A stretch of DNA of 64,000 bases from Rhodophyticola sp. CCM32 (GCF_004751985.1 NZ_CP038492.1:992001-1056000), one strand, 5' to 3'. Positions 9,310-20,351 are shown, counted from the stretch's first letter. The notes: generated by a model from the letters alone, not told the origin. Numbers and translations: made by a program.

Positions 9310-11496
9310 ATGGAAACGATCCTTTTATTCGCGCCACTGGTCGGGGCCCTGATCTGCGGGTTTTCCTGGCGCCTGATCGGAGAGCAGGGGGCCTGCATCA
9401 CCGCGACCGTTTTTTTGTTCGCATCCTGCCTGCTAAGCTGGATCGTGTTTCTGGGCTTTGACGGGGAAACCGTCATTCACCCGCTTTTTGCCTGGATCGA
9501 AAGCGGCTCACTGGCCGTCGACTGGGCCATTCGCATCGACCGTCTGACCGCGATCATGCTGATCGTGATCACCACGGTGTCGGCCCTGGTCCATCTCTAC
9601 AGCTTTGGCTACATGGCCCATGACGATCATTTCAAAGAGGGGGAAAGCTATCGCCCCCGGTTCTTTGCCTATCTGTCCTTCTTCACCTTCACGATGCTGA
9701 TGCTGGTGACCGCTGACAACCTGCTTCAGCTGTTCTTCGGCTGGGAAGGGGTGGGTGTCGCCTCCTATCTTTTGATCGGATTCTATTATCGCAAACCCTC
9801 TGCCGGGGCGGCGGCGATGAAAGCGTTTATCGTCAACCGGGTCGGGGATTTCGGCTTCCTGCTGGGTATTTTCGCGCTGTTCTGGATGGCCGACAGCATC
9901 AGTTTCGATGTGATCCTGTCCAAGGGGCCGGAACTGGCGGAAACCACATTCGGGTTTCTGGGCTATGAGGTGAACGCGGCCAACACGATTGGCATGCTGC
10001 TGTTTATCGGCGCGATGGGGAAATCGGCGCAACTGTTCCTGCACACCTGGCTGCCCGACGCGATGGAGGGCCCGACACCGGTTTCCGCCCTGATCCACGC
10101 GGCCACCATGGTCACTGCGGGTGTGTTTCTGGTCTGCCGGATGTCGCCCATTCTGGAATACGCGCCGTTCGCGACGAATTTCATCATCATTCTGGGGGCC
10201 GCCACGGCGTTTTTCGCGGCCACAATCGGGCTTGTGCAGAATGATATCAAACGGGTGATCGCCTATTCGACCTGCTCGCAACTGGGCTATATGTTCGTGG
10301 CGGCGGGTGTCGGCGTCTATTCGGTGGCCATGTTCCACCTGCTGACCCATGCGTTTTTCAAGGCGATGCTGTTTCTGGGCGCAGGTTCGGTCATTCATGC
10401 GATGCATCATGAACAGGATATGCGGAACTACGGGGGGTTGCGGAAAAAGATTCCCTATACCTTTGCCGCCATGCTGGTGGGTACGCTGGCAATCACCGGT
10501 GTGGGCATTCCGCTGACCCATATCGGTTTTGCCGGGTTCTTCTCGAAAGATGCTGTGATCGAAAGCGCCTTTGCCTTTGGCGACGGGCTTGGCGCCTATG
10601 CGTTCTGGATGCTGGTGATCGCGGCGGCCTTCACCAGTTTCTATAGCTGGCGGCTGATCTTCATGACTTTCTTCGGCACGGCGCGGGGTGACAAACATAC
10701 CCATGACCATGCCCATGAAAGCCCCTGGACCATGCTGGCCCCGCTTGGGGTGCTGGCCCTTGGGGCCACATTCTCGGGCTTTGTCTGGTATAACAGCTTT
10801 TTCGGCCATACCGATCATGTGGCGGAGTTCTTTGGTGTCTCTTACGCCGAGGCCGGGCATCACGGGGAAGAGGATGCGCATGGCGCGGCACAGGACAGCC
10901 ATGGCGCGGAGGACAGCCATGCGGATGCGTCTTCTGAGGCCCCCCATGATGGGGAGGCTGATGCCCATGCCGCTGAGGCCGCCCATGGCGAAGATTCTGG
11001 CCATGGCGAAGAGGGGGAGCATCACTATGTCTTCACCGGCGCGCCGGGGGAAGGGGCGATCCATATGGCGCCCGATAACACCGTGATGAACATGGCCCAT
11101 GAAGTGCCGAAATGGGTGAAACTTTCCCCCTTCATTGCGATGATTGCCGGGCTGGTTGTGGCGATTCAGTTCTATCTGGTGGCCCCGGGCCTTCCGGGCA
11201 GATGGGCCGAGGTCATGCGCCCGCTTTATCTGTTCCTGCTGAACAAATGGTATTTTGACGAAATCTATGACGCCGTCTTTGTCCGCCCTGCCCGGTGGCT
11301 GGGCCGGTTCCTGTGGAAACGCGGCGATGGCGATGTGATTGATGGCGGCATCAACGGGCTGGCGATGGGGATCATCCCCTTCTTTACCCGGCTCGCCGGG
11401 CGGGCCCAGTCAGGTTATATCTTCCATTATGCCTTTGCGATGGTCCTGGGGATCGTGATCCTGATCACCTGGGCCTCCCTGTCGGTCGGGGGTTAA
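9310..11496 (+). CDS. nuoL: NADH-quinone oxidoreductase subunit L, with His/Asp-rich insertion
   Basis: NuoL (ND5 homologue) is the distal antiporter-like subunit with the long lateral helix. The 728-residue protein carries the conserved [44 protein letters not shown] and [12 protein letters not shown] segments with the key lysine and glutamate residues. It is longer than the approximately 610-residue E. coli protein because of a hydrophilic insertion at about residues 459-575, extremely rich in His, Asp, Glu and Ala with repeated HG/DSHG units. Such insertions occur in related Rhodobacteraceae; metal binding is inference. Otherwise the protein looks complete. Confidence 0.97.
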   Translation: METILLFAPLVGALICGFSWRLIGEQGACITATVFLFASCLLSWIVFLGFDGETVIHPLFAWIESGSLAVDWAIRIDRLTAIMLIVITTVSALVHLYSFGYMAHDDHFKEGESYRPRFFAYLSFFTFTMLMLVTADNLLQLFFGWEGVGVASYLLIGFYYRKPSAGAAAMKAFIVNRVGDFGFLLGIFALFWMADSISFDVILSKGPELAETTFGFLGYEVNAANTIGMLLFIGAMGKSAQLFLHTWLPDAMEGPTPVSALIHAATMVTAGVFLVCRMSPILEYAPFATNFIIILGAATAFFAATIGLVQNDIKRVIAYSTCSQLGYMFVAAGVGVYSVAMFHLLTHAFFKAMLFLGAGSVIHAMHHEQDMRNYGGLRKKIPYTFAAMLVGTLAITGVGIPLTHIGFAGFFSKDAVIESAFAFGDGLGAYAFWMLVIAAAFTSFYSWRLIFMTFFGTARGDKHTHDHAHESPWTMLAPLGVLALGATFSGFVWYNSFFGHTDHVAEFFGVSYAEAGHHGEEDAHGAAQDSHGAEDSHADASSEAPHDGEADAHAAEAAHGEDSGHGEEGEHHYVFTGAPGEGAIHMAPDNTVMNMAHEVPKWVKLSPFIAMIAGLVVAIQFYLVAPGLPGRWAEVMRPLYLFLLNKWYFDEIYDAVFVRPARWLGRFLWKRGDGDVIDGGINGLAMGIIPFFTRLAGRAQSGYIFHYAFAMVLGIVILITWASLSVGG

Positions 11497-11505
11497 GAGA
11501 GCAGT

Positions 11506-13053
11506 ATGGATTTCAATTCCCTTCTTTCCGTTGTGACCTTCATCCCCCTGGTGGCGGCGCTGATCATGGCGTTGTTCCTGCGCGGGGATGATGACGCGGC
11601 GCAATCAAATGCCAAATGGCTGGCCCTTCTGGCCACTGGTGCGACCTTTTTGCTGTCTTTGTCCATCCTCTGGGAATTCGACGCCGGTGAGACCGGGTTT
11701 CAACTGGTCGAGGAACATGACTGGCTGTTCGGCCTGACCTATAAGCTGGGCGTGGACGGGATCAGCGTGTTGTTCGTGATGCTGACAACCTTCCTGATGC
11801 CGCTTGTCATCGCCGCCTGCTGGGATGTGACGCACCGGGTCAAGGAATACATGATCGCGCTGCTGATCCTGGAAACGCTGATGATCGGTGTTTTCGTGGC
11901 GCTGGATCTGGTGCTGTTCTATCTGTTCTTCGAGGCGGGGCTGATCCCGATGTTCCTGATCATCGGTATCTGGGGTGGCAAGAACCGGATCTATGCGAGC
12001 TTCAAGTTCTTTCTCTATACCTTCCTCGGCTCGGTTCTGATGCTGGTCGCGATGATCGCGATGTATGTGGATGCGGGCACCACGGATATCGCGACCCTGC
12101 TGACCCATCAGTTCAGTGCCGGGCCGATCACCCTGCTTGGCTGGCAGATTGCAGGCGGCATGCAGATGCTGCTCTGGCTGGCCTTCTTCGCCTCATTCGC
12201 GGTGAAGATGCCGATGTGGCCGGTCCATACCTGGCTGCCCGATGCCCATGTGCAGGCGCCCACGGCGGGGTCTGTCGTGCTGGCGGCGATCCTGCTGAAA
12301 ATGGGTGGCTACGGGTTTCTGCGCTTCTCGCTGCCGATGTTCCCGGTGGCGTCCGACATCATGGCGCCGTTTGTCATGTGGCTGTCGGTCATTGCCATCA
12401 TCTACACCTCGCTGGTGGCGATGGTGCAGGAGGATATGAAAAAGCTGATCGCCTATTCCTCGGTCGCCCATATGGGCTTTGTCACCATGGGCATCTTCGC
12501 GGCCAATCAACAGGGTGTCGACGGGGCGATTTTCCAGATGATCAGCCACGGCTTTGTCTCGGGCGCGCTGTTTCTGTGCGTGGGTGTGATCTATGACCGG
12601 ATGCACACCCGGGAGATCACCGCCTATGGCGGGCTGGTCACCCGGATGCCGGCCTATGCGGCGGTCTTCATGCTGTTCACCATGGCCAATGTGGGCCTGC
12701 CCGGCACCTCGGGTTTTGTCGGCGAATTCCTGACGCTGATCGGCGTCTTTCAGGTCAACACCTGGATCGGGGTTCTGGCCGCAACCGGTGTGATCCTGTC
12801 GGCGGGCTATGCGCTCTGGCTTTACCGCCGGGTGGTGTTCGGCGATCTGATCAAGGAGAGCCTGAAATCCATCACCGATATGACAGGTCGCGAGCGCGCG
12901 ATTTTTGCGCCCCTGATCGTCATGACCCTTCTGTTGGGCGTCTATCCCAGCCTTGTGACCGATATCATCGGCCCCTCGGTCGAGATGCTTTTGACCAATT
13001 ACGATTTTGCGCTGGTACATCACGTGCCCGATGCGCAAGTCGCCAGCCATTGA
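11506..13053 (+). CDS. nuoM: NADH-quinone oxidoreductase subunit M
   Basis: NuoM (ND4 homologue) is an antiporter-like proton-pumping subunit of the membrane arm with about 14 hydrophobic helices. The 515-residue length is normal. Conserved segments include [28 protein letters not shown] (buried glutamate), [32 protein letters not shown] (key lysine) and [16 protein letters not shown]. It lies nine bases after nuoL and nine bases before nuoN and shows no damage. Confidence 0.98.
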   Translation: MDFNSLLSVVTFIPLVAALIMALFLRGDDDAAQSNAKWLALLATGATFLLSLSILWEFDAGETGFQLVEEHDWLFGLTYKLGVDGISVLFVMLTTFLMPLVIAACWDVTHRVKEYMIALLILETLMIGVFVALDLVLFYLFFEAGLIPMFLIIGIWGGKNRIYASFKFFLYTFLGSVLMLVAMIAMYVDAGTTDIATLLTHQFSAGPITLLGWQIAGGMQMLLWLAFFASFAVKMPMWPVHTWLPDAHVQAPTAGSVVLAAILLKMGGYGFLRFSLPMFPVASDIMAPFVMWLSVIAIIYTSLVAMVQEDMKKLIAYSSVAHMGFVTMGIFAANQQGVDGAIFQMISHGFVSGALFLCVGVIYDRMHTREITAYGGLVTRMPAYAAVFMLFTMANVGLPGTSGFVGEFLTLIGVFQVNTWIGVLAATGVILSAGYALWLYRRVVFGDLIKESLKSITDMTGRERAIFAPLIVMTLLLGVYPSLVTDIIGPSVEMLLTNYDFALVHHVPDAQVASH

Positions 13054-13062
13054 GGTAACGCC

Positions 13063-14505
13063 ATGATCGGTACGGATCTGTCCATTCTGATCCCCGAGAT
13101 CGTTCTGGCCATCTATGCGATGGCCGGGCTTCTGGCAGCGGTCTATACCCGCAAGGACGGGCTGGCCTCGATGCTGACCTATGTCACGGCGCTGCTGTTC
13201 GTGGCCATGGCCTTCTATATCGGGGTCAGCGGCGGGTCCGGCACGCGCATCGCCTTTGACGGTATGTTCATTGCGGACGGCTTTGCGCGGTTTGCCAAAT
13301 GCGCCATCCTTCTGGCCGCCGCCGCGGTCTTGCTGATCAGTCATGATTACATGGCGAAGTCCGATCTGCTTCGGTTCGAGTTTCCAATTCTGGTCACACT
13401 TGCGGTCATCGGCATGATGGTCATGGTCTCGGCAGGCGATCTGATGGCCCTTTATATGGGGTTGGAGCTGCAATCCCTGTCGCTTTACGTGATCGCAGCC
13501 CTGCGTCGTGACAGTGTGCGGTCGACCGAGGCGGGGCTGAAATATTTCATTCTTGGCGCCTTGTCTTCCGGCCTGCTGCTTTATGGGGCATCGCTGATCT
13601 ATGGTTTTGCAGGCACCACGCTGTTTTCCGGTATTATCGAGACGGCCATGGATGGCGAATTGCCGATCGGCCTGCTGATCGGTCTTGTGTTCCTGATCAC
13701 CGGGCTTGCGTTCAAGATTTCCGCCGTGCCGTTCCATATGTGGGCGCCGGATGTCTATGAAGGCTCCCCCACGGCGGTGACGGCGCTGTTTGCGACCGCG
13801 CCCAAGGTCGCGGCGATGGCGCTGTTCGCGCGGGTGATGCATGACGCCTTTGGCAATGCGGTGGCCGACTGGCAGCAGGTTCTGGCGGCACTGGCGGTTC
13901 TGTCGATGTTCCTGGGCGCCATCGCGGCCATCGGCCAGACCGATATCAAACGCCTGATGGCCTATTCCTCGATCTCGCATATGGGGTTTGCGCTGATGGG
14001 TCTAGCGGCGGGCACCGAACAGGGCGTGACCGCCATGCTGGTCTATATGGCGATCTATGTGACGATGAATGTCGGCAGCTTCGCCTTCATCCTGACGATG
14101 GAGAAAGACGGCCACCCGGTCACTGATATCTCGGCGCTCAAGAATTTCTCGGCGAAAGAGCCGCTGAAGGCGCTGGCGCTGCTGCTGCTGATGTTCAGCC
14201 TTGCGGGTGTGCCGCCGCTTCTGGGCTTTTTCGGGAAATACGCCGTGCTTCTGGCGGCGGTGGATGCGGGGCTGATCTGGCTGGCGGTGGCCGGTGTGAT
14301 CGCCTCGGTGATCGGGGCGTTCTATTACCTGCGCATCGTCTATTTCATGTATTTCGGGGAAGAGGTTGACGGGCTGGATGGCAAAATGGGGCCGCTGCCC
14401 TGGGCCGGTCTGATGGTGTCAGCGGCGATCATGCTGCTTGGGGTGATCAACCTGTTCGGCATTGATGGTCTGGCCGAAGCCGCTGCTGCAACACTTGTCC
14501 GTTAA
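13063..14505 (+). CDS. nuoN: NADH-quinone oxidoreductase subunit N
   Basis: NuoN (ND2 homologue) is the third antiporter-like subunit of complex I. The 480-residue protein has about 14 hydrophobic helices and the conserved [44 protein letters not shown] and [17 protein letters not shown] segments. A GAGG site lies about eight bases before the ATG. Its last approximately 40 bases overlap the start of birA in another frame, so the birA-coaX-rnj genes are probably read from the same transcript. It is the last structural nuo gene in the window. Confidence 0.98.
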   Translation: MIGTDLSILIPEIVLAIYAMAGLLAAVYTRKDGLASMLTYVTALLFVAMAFYIGVSGGSGTRIAFDGMFIADGFARFAKCAILLAAAAVLLISHDYMAKSDLLRFEFPILVTLAVIGMMVMVSAGDLMALYMGLELQSLSLYVIAALRRDSVRSTEAGLKYFILGALSSGLLLYGASLIYGFAGTTLFSGIIETAMDGELPIGLLIGLVFLITGLAFKISAVPFHMWAPDVYEGSPTAVTALFATAPKVAAMALFARVMHDAFGNAVADWQQVLAALAVLSMFLGAIAAIGQTDIKRLMAYSSISHMGFALMGLAAGTEQGVTAMLVYMAIYVTMNVGSFAFILTMEKDGHPVTDISALKNFSAKEPLKALALLLLMFSLAGVPPLLGFFGKYAVLLAAVDAGLIWLAVAGVIASVIGAFYYLRIVYFMYFGEEVDGLDGKMGPLPWAGLMVSAAIMLLGVINLFGIDGLAEAAAATLVR

Positions 14506-15259
14506 AATCCCAGACTGGCCGGACGGCATTGGCCGCCGGAGGCTGGCCGAGACGGACAGCACAATGGCCGAAGCCGCGCGGCTGGCGCCCACCCTTGCCG
14601 GGCCTGAATGGGTTCTGGCCCTGTCCCAAACCGCGGCCAAAGGCCGTCGCGGGCGGCATTGGGTGATGCTTGAGGGGAATTTCGCAGCCTCACTTGTGAT
14701 GCGCCCCGAGGGTGGTGGCCCGGCAGAGGCGGCTTTGCGGTCCTTCGTGGCCTCGCTCGCGCTCAGGGAGGCGTTTCTGGCCGCAGGCGCCGCCGATCAG
14801 GCAATCAGCCTGAAATGGCCCAATGATGTGCTGCTGAATGGCGGCAAGGTGGCGGGTATCCTGCTGGAAAGCCATGGGGCGGGCAGGGGGCTGTCGCATC
14901 TGGTGATCGGTATCGGGGTCAATCTGGCCGCGGCCCCTGACCCATCCGATGTCGAACCCCGTGCCACCCCACCGGTGAGCCTGAAAGCGGATACCGGTAT
15001 CGAGATCACGCCGGAGCCGTTTCTGACCCTTCTGGCCAGCGCCTTCGCCCGGATCGAGGCGCAGTTCATCACCTATGGGTTTGCCCCGATCCGCACCGAA
15101 TGGCTGGCCCATGCGGCGCGTCTGGGCGAGGCTATCACCGCGCGTACCGCGCAGGATGAGATCACCGGCGTGTTCGACACGGTGGACGAGACAGGTAACC
15201 TTGTCCTAGAGACCCCCAAGGGCCGCCGGGCGATCCCGGCGGCCGAGATCTATTTCTGA
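14465..15259 (+). CDS. birA: Biotin--[acetyl-CoA-carboxylase] ligase
   Basis: The enzyme activates biotin with ATP and attaches it to the biotin carboxyl carrier protein. The sequence shows ETDSTMAEA (substrate loop entry), [12 protein letters not shown] in place of the classical GRGRxGRxW loop, [19 protein letters not shown] and IGIGVNLAA. The DNA-binding domain of E. coli BirA is missing, so this is a group I, non-regulatory ligase. The start is uncertain: ATG 14465, TTG 14462 or TTG 14495 are all possible and all overlap nuoN. The stop is 13 bases before coaX. Confidence 0.93.
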   Translation: MVWPKPLLQHLSVKIPDWPDGIGRRRLAETDSTMAEAARLAPTLAGPEWVLALSQTAAKGRRGRHWVMLEGNFAASLVMRPEGGGPAEAALRSFVASLALREAFLAAGAADQAISLKWPNDVLLNGGKVAGILLESHGAGRGLSHLVIGIGVNLAAAPDPSDVEPRATPPVSLKADTGIEITPEPFLTLLASAFARIEAQFITYGFAPIRTEWLAHAARLGEAITARTAQDEITGVFDTVDETGNLVLETPKGRRAIPAAEIYF

Positions 15260-15272
15260 CAGGAGCGAACAG

Positions 15273-16052
15273 ATGCTTCTCTGCATTGATTGCGGCAACA
15301 CCAACACGGTTTTCTCGGTCTGGGATGGGCGGCAGTTTCTGGCCACCTTCCGCACCTCGACGGAACATCAGCGCACGGCGGATCAGTATTTCGTCTGGTT
15401 CTCGACCCTGATGCAGAACCAGAAACTGGATGTGGAGATCACCGATTGCATCATCGCCTCCACCGTGCCGCGCGTGGTGTTCAACCTGCGTGTGCTTTGC
15501 GACCGGTATTTCGAGACACGGCCGCTGGTGGTGGGCAAACCCGATTGCCTGCTGCCCGTCCCGCCAAGGGTGGAGGAGGGCGTGCGCCCGGGCCCCGACC
15601 GGCTGGCCAATGCCGCCGCCGCCTTTGACCGTCACGGCGGGGATGTGGTTGTCGTCGATTTCGGCACCGCGACCAATTTCGATGTGGTGGCCCAGGATGG
15701 TGCCTATCTGGGCGGGGTCATCGCGCCCGGCGTGAACCTGAGCCTTGAGGCCCTGCATCAGGGGGCCGCAGCCTTGCCCCATGTTGATATCACCCGGCCG
15801 CAGATGGTGATCGGCACCAATACGGTGGCCTGCATCCAATCGGGTATCTTCTGGGGCTATGTGGGCCTTGTGCGCGGCATACTCGAACGGATTCGTGGCG
15901 AATATGACCGGCCCATGCGGGTTGTGGGCACCGGCGGGCTTGCGCCGTTGTTCTCCACCGGGGATGTGTTATTTGACCTGATCGAAGATGACCTCACCAT
16001 GCATGGCCTGACGGTCATATACACATATAACAAGGACCAGGGCAGCATATGA
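15273..16052 (+). CDS. coaX: Type III pantothenate kinase
   Basis: CoaX phosphorylates pantothenate, the first step of coenzyme A synthesis, and is not feedback-inhibited by CoA. The 259-residue protein has the ASKHA-fold phosphate motif DCGNTNTVFSV at the N-terminus (residues 6-16), GPDRLANAAAAF, the second phosphate motif VVDFGTATNFDVV and GGVIAPGVNLS. A clear AGGAG lies upstream. Its stop overlaps the rnj start by four bases. Together with birA it forms a cofactor-related block downstream of nuo. Confidence 0.96.
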   Translation: MLLCIDCGNTNTVFSVWDGRQFLATFRTSTEHQRTADQYFVWFSTLMQNQKLDVEITDCIIASTVPRVVFNLRVLCDRYFETRPLVVGKPDCLLPVPPRVEEGVRPGPDRLANAAAAFDRHGGDVVVVDFGTATNFDVVAQDGAYLGGVIAPGVNLSLEALHQGAAALPHVDITRPQMVIGTNTVACIQSGIFWGYVGLVRGILERIRGEYDRPMRVVGTGGLAPLFSTGDVLFDLIEDDLTMHGLTVIYTYNKDQGSI

Positions 16053-17725
16053 GCGATCGCGCAAGGCTGATCTACCTCCCTCTCGGTGGCGCGGGGGAGA
16101 TCGGGATGAACTGCTATCTCTATGGCTATGGGCCGGAAGGGGCGGAACGGTTCATTCTGGTGGATATGGGGGTGGCGTTCCCGGATATGGATGGCCAGCC
16201 GGGGGTTGATCTGATCCTGCCCGATATCGCCTGGCTTGCGGAACGTGCCGACCGGCTGGACGGGATTTTCATCACCCACGCCCATGAGGATCATGTGGGC
16301 GCGGTGGGCCATCTCTGGTCGCAGTTGAAAGCGCCGGTCTATGCCCGTGTCTTCACCGCCTGGCATGCCCGCCGGAAGATGGAGGATGCCGGGCAGGACC
16401 CGGATATGGTGCAGGTGGTCGAAGCCTATCCCGAGACGGTTGAGGCGGGGCCGTTCCGCGTGCAGTTCGCCCCGATCTCCCATTCTATCCCCGAAGCCTC
16501 GGCCCTGGTGATTGACACGCCCGGGGGGCGGATCGTGCATTCCGGGGATTTCAAGATCGACCATCAGCCCGTGGTCGGGGAACCGTTTGACGAGGCGATG
16601 TGGCGCGAGGTCGGCAAGGATGGGGTGCGGGCGCTGATCTGTGACAGCACCAATGTGTTCAACCGCAATCCCGGCCGCAGTGAAAGCCAGTTGCCCGACC
16701 CGATCGGCGCGCTGATCGCGGGCGCCAAAGGCATGGTTGTGGCCACCACATTCGCCTCCAACATCGCCCGGCTGAAAACCCTGGCCGAAGCGGGGCAGGC
16801 CAATGGCCGCACCATCTGCCTGATGGGCCGCGCGATGAAACGCATGGTGACCGCCGGGGTGGAAACCGGCGTGTTGACGGATTTCCCGTCAACGGTCAGC
16901 CCCGAGGAAGCCTCTGATATTCCACGGGAAAACCTGATGCTGATCGTGACCGGCAGCCAGGGGGAGCGCCGGGCGGCCTCTGCCGCCCTGTCGCGGGGGA
17001 AATATCTGGGCCATGAACTGGCCGAGGGCGATATGTTCCTCTTCTCGTCCAAAACCATCCCCGGAAACGAAGTGTCGGTTGGCTATATCCAGAATGCGCT
17101 GGCCGAAAAGGGTGTGCAGGTCGTGGATGAAAATTCCGGCTTTTTCCATGTGTCCGGCCATGCCAACCGCCCGGATCTGGAGGCGATGCATGATCTTGTG
17201 CGCCCGCAAATCCTGTTGCCGAACCATGGCGAATTCCGTCATCTGCGGGAACATGCAAGGGTGGCGCTGGAAAAGGGCCTTGAGGGCATTGTGGCCCCCA
17301 ACGGGACGATGGTGGAATTGTCAGGCAACCGGCCCGGGGTGGTGGAACATATCGAGGTGGCGCGCACCTATCTGGATGGCAGCGCGCTGGTGGGCGCCTT
17401 TGACGGCGTGATCCGCGACCGTATGAAACTGGCGATCAACGGGCTGGTGATCGTGGCGCTGATTGTGGATGAAAACGATCAGGTGCTGGAGGATAGCTGG
17501 GTCGCCCTGCGGGGCCTGCCGGAACTGGCCAATAACGGGGCGGATCTGGCCGAGATGATCGAGGATGATCTGTCCGGGCTGTTACCACGTCTGGATGACC
17601 GGACCGTGGGCGATGATGACAAGCTGGAAGAGGCGATCAAACGCGCCGCCCGGCAGGTCTGTGTCAGTGAGATTGGCAAGAAACCCGAGGTCAGCGTGCT
17701 GGTCAGCCGCCTGATGGCGGAATAA
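16049..17725 (+). CDS. rnj: Ribonuclease J
   Basis: This 558-residue protein is a metallo-beta-lactamase/beta-CASP nuclease. Ribonuclease J acts as a 5'-to-3' exoribonuclease and endonuclease in rRNA maturation and mRNA turnover. The zinc-binding HAHEDH motif is at residues 77-82; further ligands lie in SHSIPEA and HSGDFKID, and the beta-CASP region includes STNVFNRNPGRSE and SGHANRPDLEAMHDLVRP. The start codon overlaps the coaX stop, so translation is likely coupled. It is the last gene of the plus-strand run and is followed by a repeat-rich gap. Confidence 0.94.
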   Translation: MSDRARLIYLPLGGAGEIGMNCYLYGYGPEGAERFILVDMGVAFPDMDGQPGVDLILPDIAWLAERADRLDGIFITHAHEDHVGAVGHLWSQLKAPVYARVFTAWHARRKMEDAGQDPDMVQVVEAYPETVEAGPFRVQFAPISHSIPEASALVIDTPGGRIVHSGDFKIDHQPVVGEPFDEAMWREVGKDGVRALICDSTNVFNRNPGRSESQLPDPIGALIAGAKGMVVATTFASNIARLKTLAEAGQANGRTICLMGRAMKRMVTAGVETGVLTDFPSTVSPEEASDIPRENLMLIVTGSQGERRAASAALSRGKYLGHELAEGDMFLFSSKTIPGNEVSVGYIQNALAEKGVQVVDENSGFFHVSGHANRPDLEAMHDLVRPQILLPNHGEFRHLREHARVALEKGLEGIVAPNGTMVELSGNRPGVVEHIEVARTYLDGSALVGAFDGVIRDRMKLAINGLVIVALIVDENDQVLEDSWVALRGLPELANNGADLAEMIEDDLSGLLPRLDDRTVGDDDKLEEAIKRAARQVCVSEIGKKPEVSVLVSRLMAE

Positions 17726-17814
17726 GACCGATCCGCCCGGCATCATGGCTGGAAGTGCTATAAGGAGCGGCTTTTCAACCGCGCCGGATGTTGTAGCTTT
17801 TCGGGTTTACCCTA

Positions 17815-17998
17815 AAGCGTTTCGACTTACTGTTGAAACGCCTTTCGCTGCCTTTCGCCTTTGGCTCAAACGCGAAAGCCGTTCTACTGCTTCAATGTAA
17901 AGTCGAAACGCTATAAAACAGACGGTATCGAAAACGCGTTCGGGCCAAAGGCGAGAGGCCGCTTTTTTCGATCCAAGGCTTAGCCGAAACGCTTCAGG
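17815..17998. repeat. Nested inverted repeats built on an AAGCGTTTCG core between rnj and the helicase gene
   Basis: The gap between these convergent genes holds several related inverted repeats. GCGTTTCGAC (17817-17826) and GTTGAAACGC (17832-17841) form a hairpin. AGCGTTTCGACTT (17816-17828) pairs perfectly with AAGTCGAAACGCT (17900-17912). A GCCTTTCGCCTTTGGCT-type stretch near 17852 is near-complementary to GGGCCAAAGGCGAGAGGCC near 17942, which runs into a T-rich stretch. CGAAACGCTTCAGG (17985-17998) overlaps the helicase stop codon and is repeated exactly at 40805-40818. A bidirectional terminator is one plausible role; a dispersed palindromic repeat family is another. Confidence 0.6.
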
Positions 17999-19658
17999 TT
18001 GCGTCTTCGCTGCTGGTCTCGGCTGTGGTCTCGGTCTCTTTCACCTTTTTGACCCGCCGGCGTTTGGGTTTGGGCTTTTCCTCGGCCACGGGTTCTGCGG
18101 GTGTATCAGGCGCCTGTGCATCCGTTGCGTCTGCCTCTGCCTCAGCAGGTGCTGGTTCGGGTGTGTTCGAGACTGTCTCATCCTGATCGGGCCGGGCCGG
18201 GCCGCCCCGGCGTTCGTCAAAGCTGAGCGAGATGAAATCAGGCATGTGATCGCCCATGCCGACTACAGAATTGCCGCCACGATCCCCCCGGTCACGTCCG
18301 CCGCGACCTCGGCCACCACTGCGCTCATTGCGGGTGCTGCGGTCAGCACCGTTCGCGCGCCCATGCGGTGTTGCAGCCTCTTCACTGGCAGCGGTTTCCG
18401 CAGGTTTCGTGTCCTGCTCCTGCCGGTCGTCCCGACGGCTGCGGCGCGGTTTGCGTTCGGGCTTGTCGCCGCTTTCTGCGGGCCCCGCGTCTTTCGCCGT
18501 GCTGCCGATCTGGATCGGCGGGTCTGTGCGGGGGATTGATGTGCCGATCAGGGTTTCAATGGCGCCCAGATATTTGTCATCTGACGGGACATGCAACATG
18601 ATCGTTTTGCCCTTGCGCCCGGCGCGGCCGGTGCGCCCGATCCGGTGGACATAATCCTCGGCATGGCTGGGCACGTCATAGTTCAGCACATGGCTGACAT
18701 TCGGGATGTCGAGGCCACGCGCGGCCACGTCGGAAGCCACCAGAAACCGGATCGTGCCATCGCGAAACCCGTCCAGCGTGCGCATCCGCTGTGACTGATC
18801 CAGATCGCCATGGATCGGTTCTGCATTCAGCCCGTGTTTTTTCAGCGATTTCGCCACGATATCCACATCAACCTTGCGATTGCAGAAGATGATCGCATTC
18901 GTGCAAGCCTCGCCTTCGCCCTCGATCACCGCGCGCAGCATGTCGCGTTTCTGTTTCGCGGCCATATCGCGGCGGGTAGGGCGGAAGCTGACCATCACCT
19001 GTTCGATCGTGTCCGACGCGCTGGACTGGCGGGCAACCTCGATCTTGGCGGGGTTGCTGAGAAAGGTGTTGGTGATCCGCTCAATCTCGGACGCCATGGT
19101 GGCCGAGAAAAACAGGGTCTGGCGGGTGAAGGGCACAAGCCCGAAAATCCGTTCGATATCAGGGATGAACCCCATATCGAGCATCCGGTCAGCCTCATCC
19201 ACCACCATGATCTGCACGCCGGTCAGCAACAGCTTGCCGCGTTCGAAATGGTCAAGCAGGCGGCCCGGTGTGGCGATCAGAACATCCACACCCCGGTCGA
19301 TCAGCTGATCCTGCTCCTTGAAGCTGACCCCGCCGATCAGCAGTGCCTTGGTCAGTTTCACATGTTTTGCATAGGTGTCGAAATTCTCGGCCACCTGGGC
19401 GGCCAGTTCGCGGGTCGGGCATAAGACCAGGCTACGCGGCATCCGGGCGCGGGCGCGGCCACGGGCCAGCATGGTGATCATCGGCAGGGTGAAACTGGCG
19501 GTCTTGCCGGTGCCGGTCTGGGCGATGCCCAACACGTCACGCCCTTCAAGGGCCGGGGGAATGGCCCCTTCCTGGATCGGGGTCGGGGTTTCATAGCCGG
19601 CTTCGTCAACGGCTTTGAGAACCTTGGGGCTAAGGCTGAGATCGGAAAACTTTGTCAT
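17994..19658 (-). CDS. DEAD-box ATP-dependent RNA helicase (RhlE-like)
   Basis: This 554-residue protein has the full DEAD-box core: Q motif (TPIQ near 25-29), motif I AQTGTGKT (46-53), DEAD in VVDEADRMLDMGF, SAT in FFSATM, and the C-terminal HRIGRTGRAGRKG. The core ends near residue 370. The remaining 180 residues are a low-complexity tail with Arg/Gly-rich, acidic and finally Lys/Arg-rich parts, typical of RNA-binding tails. I chose the ATG at 19658, which begins MTKFSDLSLSP; the frame is open further upstream, but those residues are not family-like. The stop overlaps a dispersed repeat copy. Likely roles are ribosome assembly or RNA decay; exact paralogue not resolved. Confidence 0.93.
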   Translation of the reverse strand: MTKFSDLSLSPKVLKAVDEAGYETPTPIQEGAIPPALEGRDVLGIAQTGTGKTASFTLPMITMLARGRARARMPRSLVLCPTRELAAQVAENFDTYAKHVKLTKALLIGGVSFKEQDQLIDRGVDVLIATPGRLLDHFERGKLLLTGVQIMVVDEADRMLDMGFIPDIERIFGLVPFTRQTLFFSATMASEIERITNTFLSNPAKIEVARQSSASDTIEQVMVSFRPTRRDMAAKQKRDMLRAVIEGEGEACTNAIIFCNRKVDVDIVAKSLKKHGLNAEPIHGDLDQSQRMRTLDGFRDGTIRFLVASDVAARGLDIPNVSHVLNYDVPSHAEDYVHRIGRTGRAGRKGKTIMLHVPSDDKYLGAIETLIGTSIPRTDPPIQIGSTAKDAGPAESGDKPERKPRRSRRDDRQEQDTKPAETAASEEAATPHGRANGADRSTRNERSGGRGRGGRDRGDRGGNSVVGMGDHMPDFISLSFDERRGGPARPDQDETVSNTPEPAPAEAEADATDAQAPDTPAEPVAEEKPKPKRRRVKKVKETETTAETSSEDAT

Positions 19659-19823
19659 ACGCGTCCAAATTTCGCCAGCCATAGAGGCCGGGACCAAAAA
19701 ATAGAGCGCATATCCATCAGCGCGCTCTGCGGCGTGATCACACGCCTGCCGCATGATCCAGAGCGCAGATAGTGCAATCCTGTCCGAAGGTCAAATGCCG
19801 CGCTGCGGCGTGCCCGGCGGGCG

Positions 19824-20315
19824 TTACATATCCGCCGCACGGTGCAGCGCTTCGACAAAGAGGTCCGGCGGGGCATCGATGTCGATTGTGCCGGACCAGC
19901 CGCTCAGATGGGCGCGGAACCCGTGGACCGCCGCATGGCGCATCATTTCGGAGGACAGCGCGATCATTCCAACCGCATTATCAAGGCAATGGCCATGGGT
20001 GCAGCCGTTGTCACGGTGGCTGAGGCTGGTATAGGGCAGCTCAACCCCGTCCCTCCAGGCCGCGCGATAGTGCAGCCGATGCACCCCGTCGCGGCGTTGA
20101 TGAATGATCAATCCGGCTTCCGTTTCACCATCCTCATTCCGGGTGACGATGGCCACATGCCCCATCAGCACATGATGCATGTCATCGCTTATCAGCACCT
20201 GCCGGGAATAGACGCCGGACATGCCCAGATCATGACTGGTCAGGGCGCCGCCTGTGCCGCCGTAATTGCAGGCGGTCACAAGAATGCAAAAGGAAAGAGC
20301 CCGGAAAACCCGCAT
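19824..20315 (-). CDS. Putative small lipoprotein, unknown function
   Basis: The 163-residue protein begins with a short lipoprotein signal ending at a lipobox-like VTAC (Cys16), so it is probably exported and lipid-anchored. The mature part has several His residues and two Cys in DNGCTHGHC, and ends in an alpha-helical stretch. I do not recognise the family. It lies 36 bases downstream of prfC on the same strand and could be co-transcribed with it. The codon pattern is that of a real gene (G/C at third positions). Confidence 0.65.
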   Translation of the reverse strand: MRVFRALSFCILVTACNYGGTGGALTSHDLGMSGVYSRQVLISDDMHHVLMGHVAIVTRNEDGETEAGLIIHQRRDGVHRLHYRAAWRDGVELPYTSLSHRDNGCTHGHCLDNAVGMIALSSEMMRHAAVHGFRAHLSGWSGTIDIDAPPDLFVEALHRAADM

Positions 20316-20351
20316 GGCTGCAATGCTGCGGGTCAGAGGGTTAATCGGGGG

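Noticed and set aside
9508..11100. 530-codon open frame on the minus strand opposite nuoL
   Set aside because: It is complementary to nuoL, including its His-rich repeat, and has no recognisable domain.
12193..13980. 595-codon open frame on the minus strand opposite nuoM-nuoN
   Set aside because: It is a shadow of two well-conserved membrane genes; the composition is that of non-coding antisense sequence.
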